Shown in pieces: positions 22,735-24,043 of a DNA stretch of 24,043 bases (position 1 is the stretch's first letter; every line of letters begins with the position of its first letter). This stretch comes from DASVAL01 sp035649575 (lineage in GTDB: Bacteria; Planctomycetota; UBA1135; UBA2386): assembly GCA_035649575.1 (NCBI GenBank), contig DASRJH010000172.1, positions 1-24,043 on the forward strand. Reading direction: 5' to 3'. The position numbers and the translations under genes are program-made. The notes beneath the pieces are model-generated. The model saw only the letters and a list, made by a program, of their open reading frames with translations, made no database searches and had not been told where the DNA came from.

Positions 22735-23564
22735 GAGGCCTGCTTCCGCCCCAGCACTCCTTCGAGTTGCTGTTCGAGCTGTTCGAGCGTGAGGTCGAAG
22801 GCAAGAGCGCCGCCCTTCGCAATCGAGATCTTGCCCGTCTCTTCGCTGACGACGAGCACGAACGCGTCGGTCTCTTCGGACAAGCCCAGCGCGGCGCGAT
22901 GCCGCGTGCCGAGCCGCTTGTCCACGTCGGGATTCTGGCTCAGCGGGAACAAGCACGAAGCCGCGACGATGCGGTCGTCGCGCACGACCACGCCGCCGTC
23001 GTGCAAGGCACTCTTCGGAAAGAAGATCGACTCGATCAGATACGAATTGAGCTCGGCGTCGATCGTGATGCCGTTCGCGGTCAGCTCCGACAGGGACGCT
23101 TCGCGTTCGATCGCGATCAGAGCACCGATGTGCTCCTTGCTCATGCGCGCGACGGCCCGCAAGAGACGCGGCACGATCTTCGTGTCGGGCCGGAAGAACC
23201 GGCCGAAGATCGGCGCCTCACCGAGGTGCACGATCGCGCGCCGGATCTCGGGGTGGAAGACGATGACGAGCCCGAGCACGACGGACGGCGCGGTCCTCTC
23301 GACGAGCCAGGAGAGTCGGTCGAGCTTGAACATGTCGATCAGGATCACGAACGCCGAGACGAAGACCGCGAGCAGCAGCGCGAGGCCGCGGATGATGCCC
23401 GAGCCGCGCGTCTCGAGCAGGAAGCGCAGCACGATGTAGATGATGGTCGCAAAGACCATCACCTCGATCACGATCTTGACCGCGTCCCATGCCCCGTCGA
23501 TCGTCATGTCGCCCACACCGGGGACCACGACCATCGTCGGGGCGACTTCTCTCGCGGCGATCAT
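22731..23564 (-). CDS. cdaA: Membrane-bound diadenylate cyclase (c-di-AMP synthase) CdaA
   Basis: A 277-residue protein that condenses two ATP to c-di-AMP. Three membrane helices (about 30-50, 57-78, 85-104) are followed by a cytoplasmic DAC domain. The two catalytic motifs are intact: DGG (189-191, in ALHDGGVVV) and GTRHRAALG (RHR 221-223). FHPEIRRAIVHLG after the third helix is a typical CdaA connector. The start is ATG at 23564, 23 bases after the ftsH stop. In-frame ATGs at residues 11 and 20 are also possible, since no strong Shine-Dalgarno sequence marks the first one. The gene overlaps cdaR by ATGA. The C-terminus has a short helix (DLTLEQLEQQLEGVL) that may mediate dimerisation. Confidence 0.93.
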   Translation of the reverse strand: MIAAREVAPTMVVVPGVGDMTIDGAWDAVKIVIEVMVFATIIYIVLRFLLETRGSGIIRGLALLLAVFVSAFVILIDMFKLDRLSWLVERTAPSVVLGLVIVFHPEIRRAIVHLGEAPIFGRFFRPDTKIVPRLLRAVARMSKEHIGALIAIEREASLSELTANGITIDAELNSYLIESIFFPKSALHDGGVVVRDDRIVAASCLFPLSQNPDVDKRLGTRHRAALGLSEETDAFVLVVSEETGKISIAKGGALAFDLTLEQLEQQLEGVLGRKQAS

Positions 23565-23587
23565 CGTTTGGCGGTTTTCGCTCGGAC

Positions 23588-24043
23588 TCAGGCGCCTGAC
23601 AGACCCACGTCGGGCTTCTTCTCGGCGGCAGTCGGATCGGTCAAGGGACGCGCATTCGCTTCGGGTCGTTTGGCCCGTTCGACGACCTGCTGCTGCCGGA
23701 ACTGCGATTGCCGGAACTCTTCGAGGCTGTCGCCGCGCATCACGGCGGCGATCTCGTCGCCCGACAACGTCTCGTGCTTGAGCAACGCCGCCGCGACGAG
23801 GTCCAGCGCGGCCCGCTGGTTCTGCAGCAGCACCGACGCTGCGCGATACTGCTCGTCGAGGATCCGCTTGATCTCTTCGTCGAGCAGCTCACGCGTGCGC
23901 TCCGAAACGTTGCTGCTGAGGCGGAACTCGTGGCCGAGGAACAGATTCTCGTCGTCCGCCGTGTATTTGATCGGGCTGACCTTGGGGCTCATGCCGAGCT
24001 CGCAGACCATCACGCGCGCGAGATTCGTGGCCTGCTCGATGTC
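23588..24043 (-). CDS. ftsH: ATP-dependent zinc metalloprotease FtsH, C-terminal part
   Basis: The last 151 codons of a membrane AAA+ protease; the AAA and zinc-site regions lie outside the window. The protease-domain end is recognisable: DIEQATNLARVMVCELGMS, followed by SPIKYT where many FtsH have GPV, then the helical region FRLSSNVSERTRELLDEEIKR and HETLSGDEIAAVM, the usual L-x-G-E-E-x-like segment. The C-terminal tail is Gln/Arg-rich and variable (QSQFRQQQVVERAKRP). FtsH degrades membrane and misfolded proteins, and in E. coli it also regulates lipopolysaccharide synthesis. As the first known gene of this operon it may supply the promoter for the c-di-AMP and cell-wall genes, though that lies outside. 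Confidence 0.9.
   Translation of the reverse strand, partial: DIEQATNLARVMVCELGMSPKVSPIKYTADDENLFLGHEFRLSSNVSERTRELLDEEIKRILDEQYRAASVLLQNQRAALDLVAAALLKHETLSGDEIAAVMRGDSLEEFRQSQFRQQQVVERAKRPEANARPLTDPTAAEKKPDVGLSGA

Overview
The window is GC-rich, with GTG and TTG starts beside ATG. Long open frames on the opposite strand of most real genes are a by-product of that composition. It looks like the chromosome of an uncultured, probably Planctomycetota-like bacterium. This is an inference from the secreted proteins (a legume-type lectin with IPT/TIG domains, a LamG protein, and a shared beta-rich module in three of them), the mix of pyruvate:ferredoxin oxidoreductase with a cdaA-cdaR-glmM cluster, and the absence of any strong marker for another phylum. 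Myxococcota is the main alternative. No RNA gene, insertion sequence, prophage or CRISPR array was seen.

Left part (1-6.6 kb). The window opens with the N-terminal part of a large pyruvate:ferredoxin-type oxidoreductase on the minus strand. A 360-base stretch follows that may hold a decayed gene. Next comes a Phd/VapBC-type toxin-antitoxin pair on the plus strand, which appears to start from a leaderless promoter with an operator over the start codon. Then come a UPF0158 protein that may also be leaderless (plus), a secreted M61 metallopeptidase with a PDZ domain (minus, TTG start), an orphan nucleotidyltransferase (plus), and a membrane-anchored ferritin-like di-iron protein (minus, stop codons overlapping those of the nucleotidyltransferase).

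Middle part (6.6-17.4 kb). A minus-strand run encodes exported proteins. In transcription order these are an M1 metallopeptidase, an L-type lectin with two IPT/TIG domains, an 824-residue secreted alpha/beta hydrolase, and a small membrane-anchored protein. Divergent from the M1 gene is a thiol peroxidase (1-Cys-like peroxiredoxin). It converges on a metallo-beta-lactamase/double-rhodanese fusion of the persulfide dioxygenase (CstB-like) type, which follows a secreted LamG protein by 18 bases. The peroxiredoxin and the CstB-like enzyme suggest handling of peroxide and reactive sulfur.

Right part (17.5-24.0 kb). A tight minus-strand operon reads ftsH (C-terminus only), cdaA (diadenylate cyclase), cdaR/ybbR, glmM, tsaB, and an exported S41 peptidase. 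Three consecutive junctions are 4-base ATGA overlaps, so translation is probably coupled. The operon joins c-di-AMP synthesis and its membrane regulator to the first committed steps of cell-wall precursor synthesis, to tRNA t6A modification and to proteolysis.

I did not find a clear, entirely new system. The most promising leads are the module shared by three secreted proteins, the extended c-di-AMP operon, the membrane-bound ferritin-like protein, and the TACTCT-N6-ATG arrangement at two plus-strand genes.
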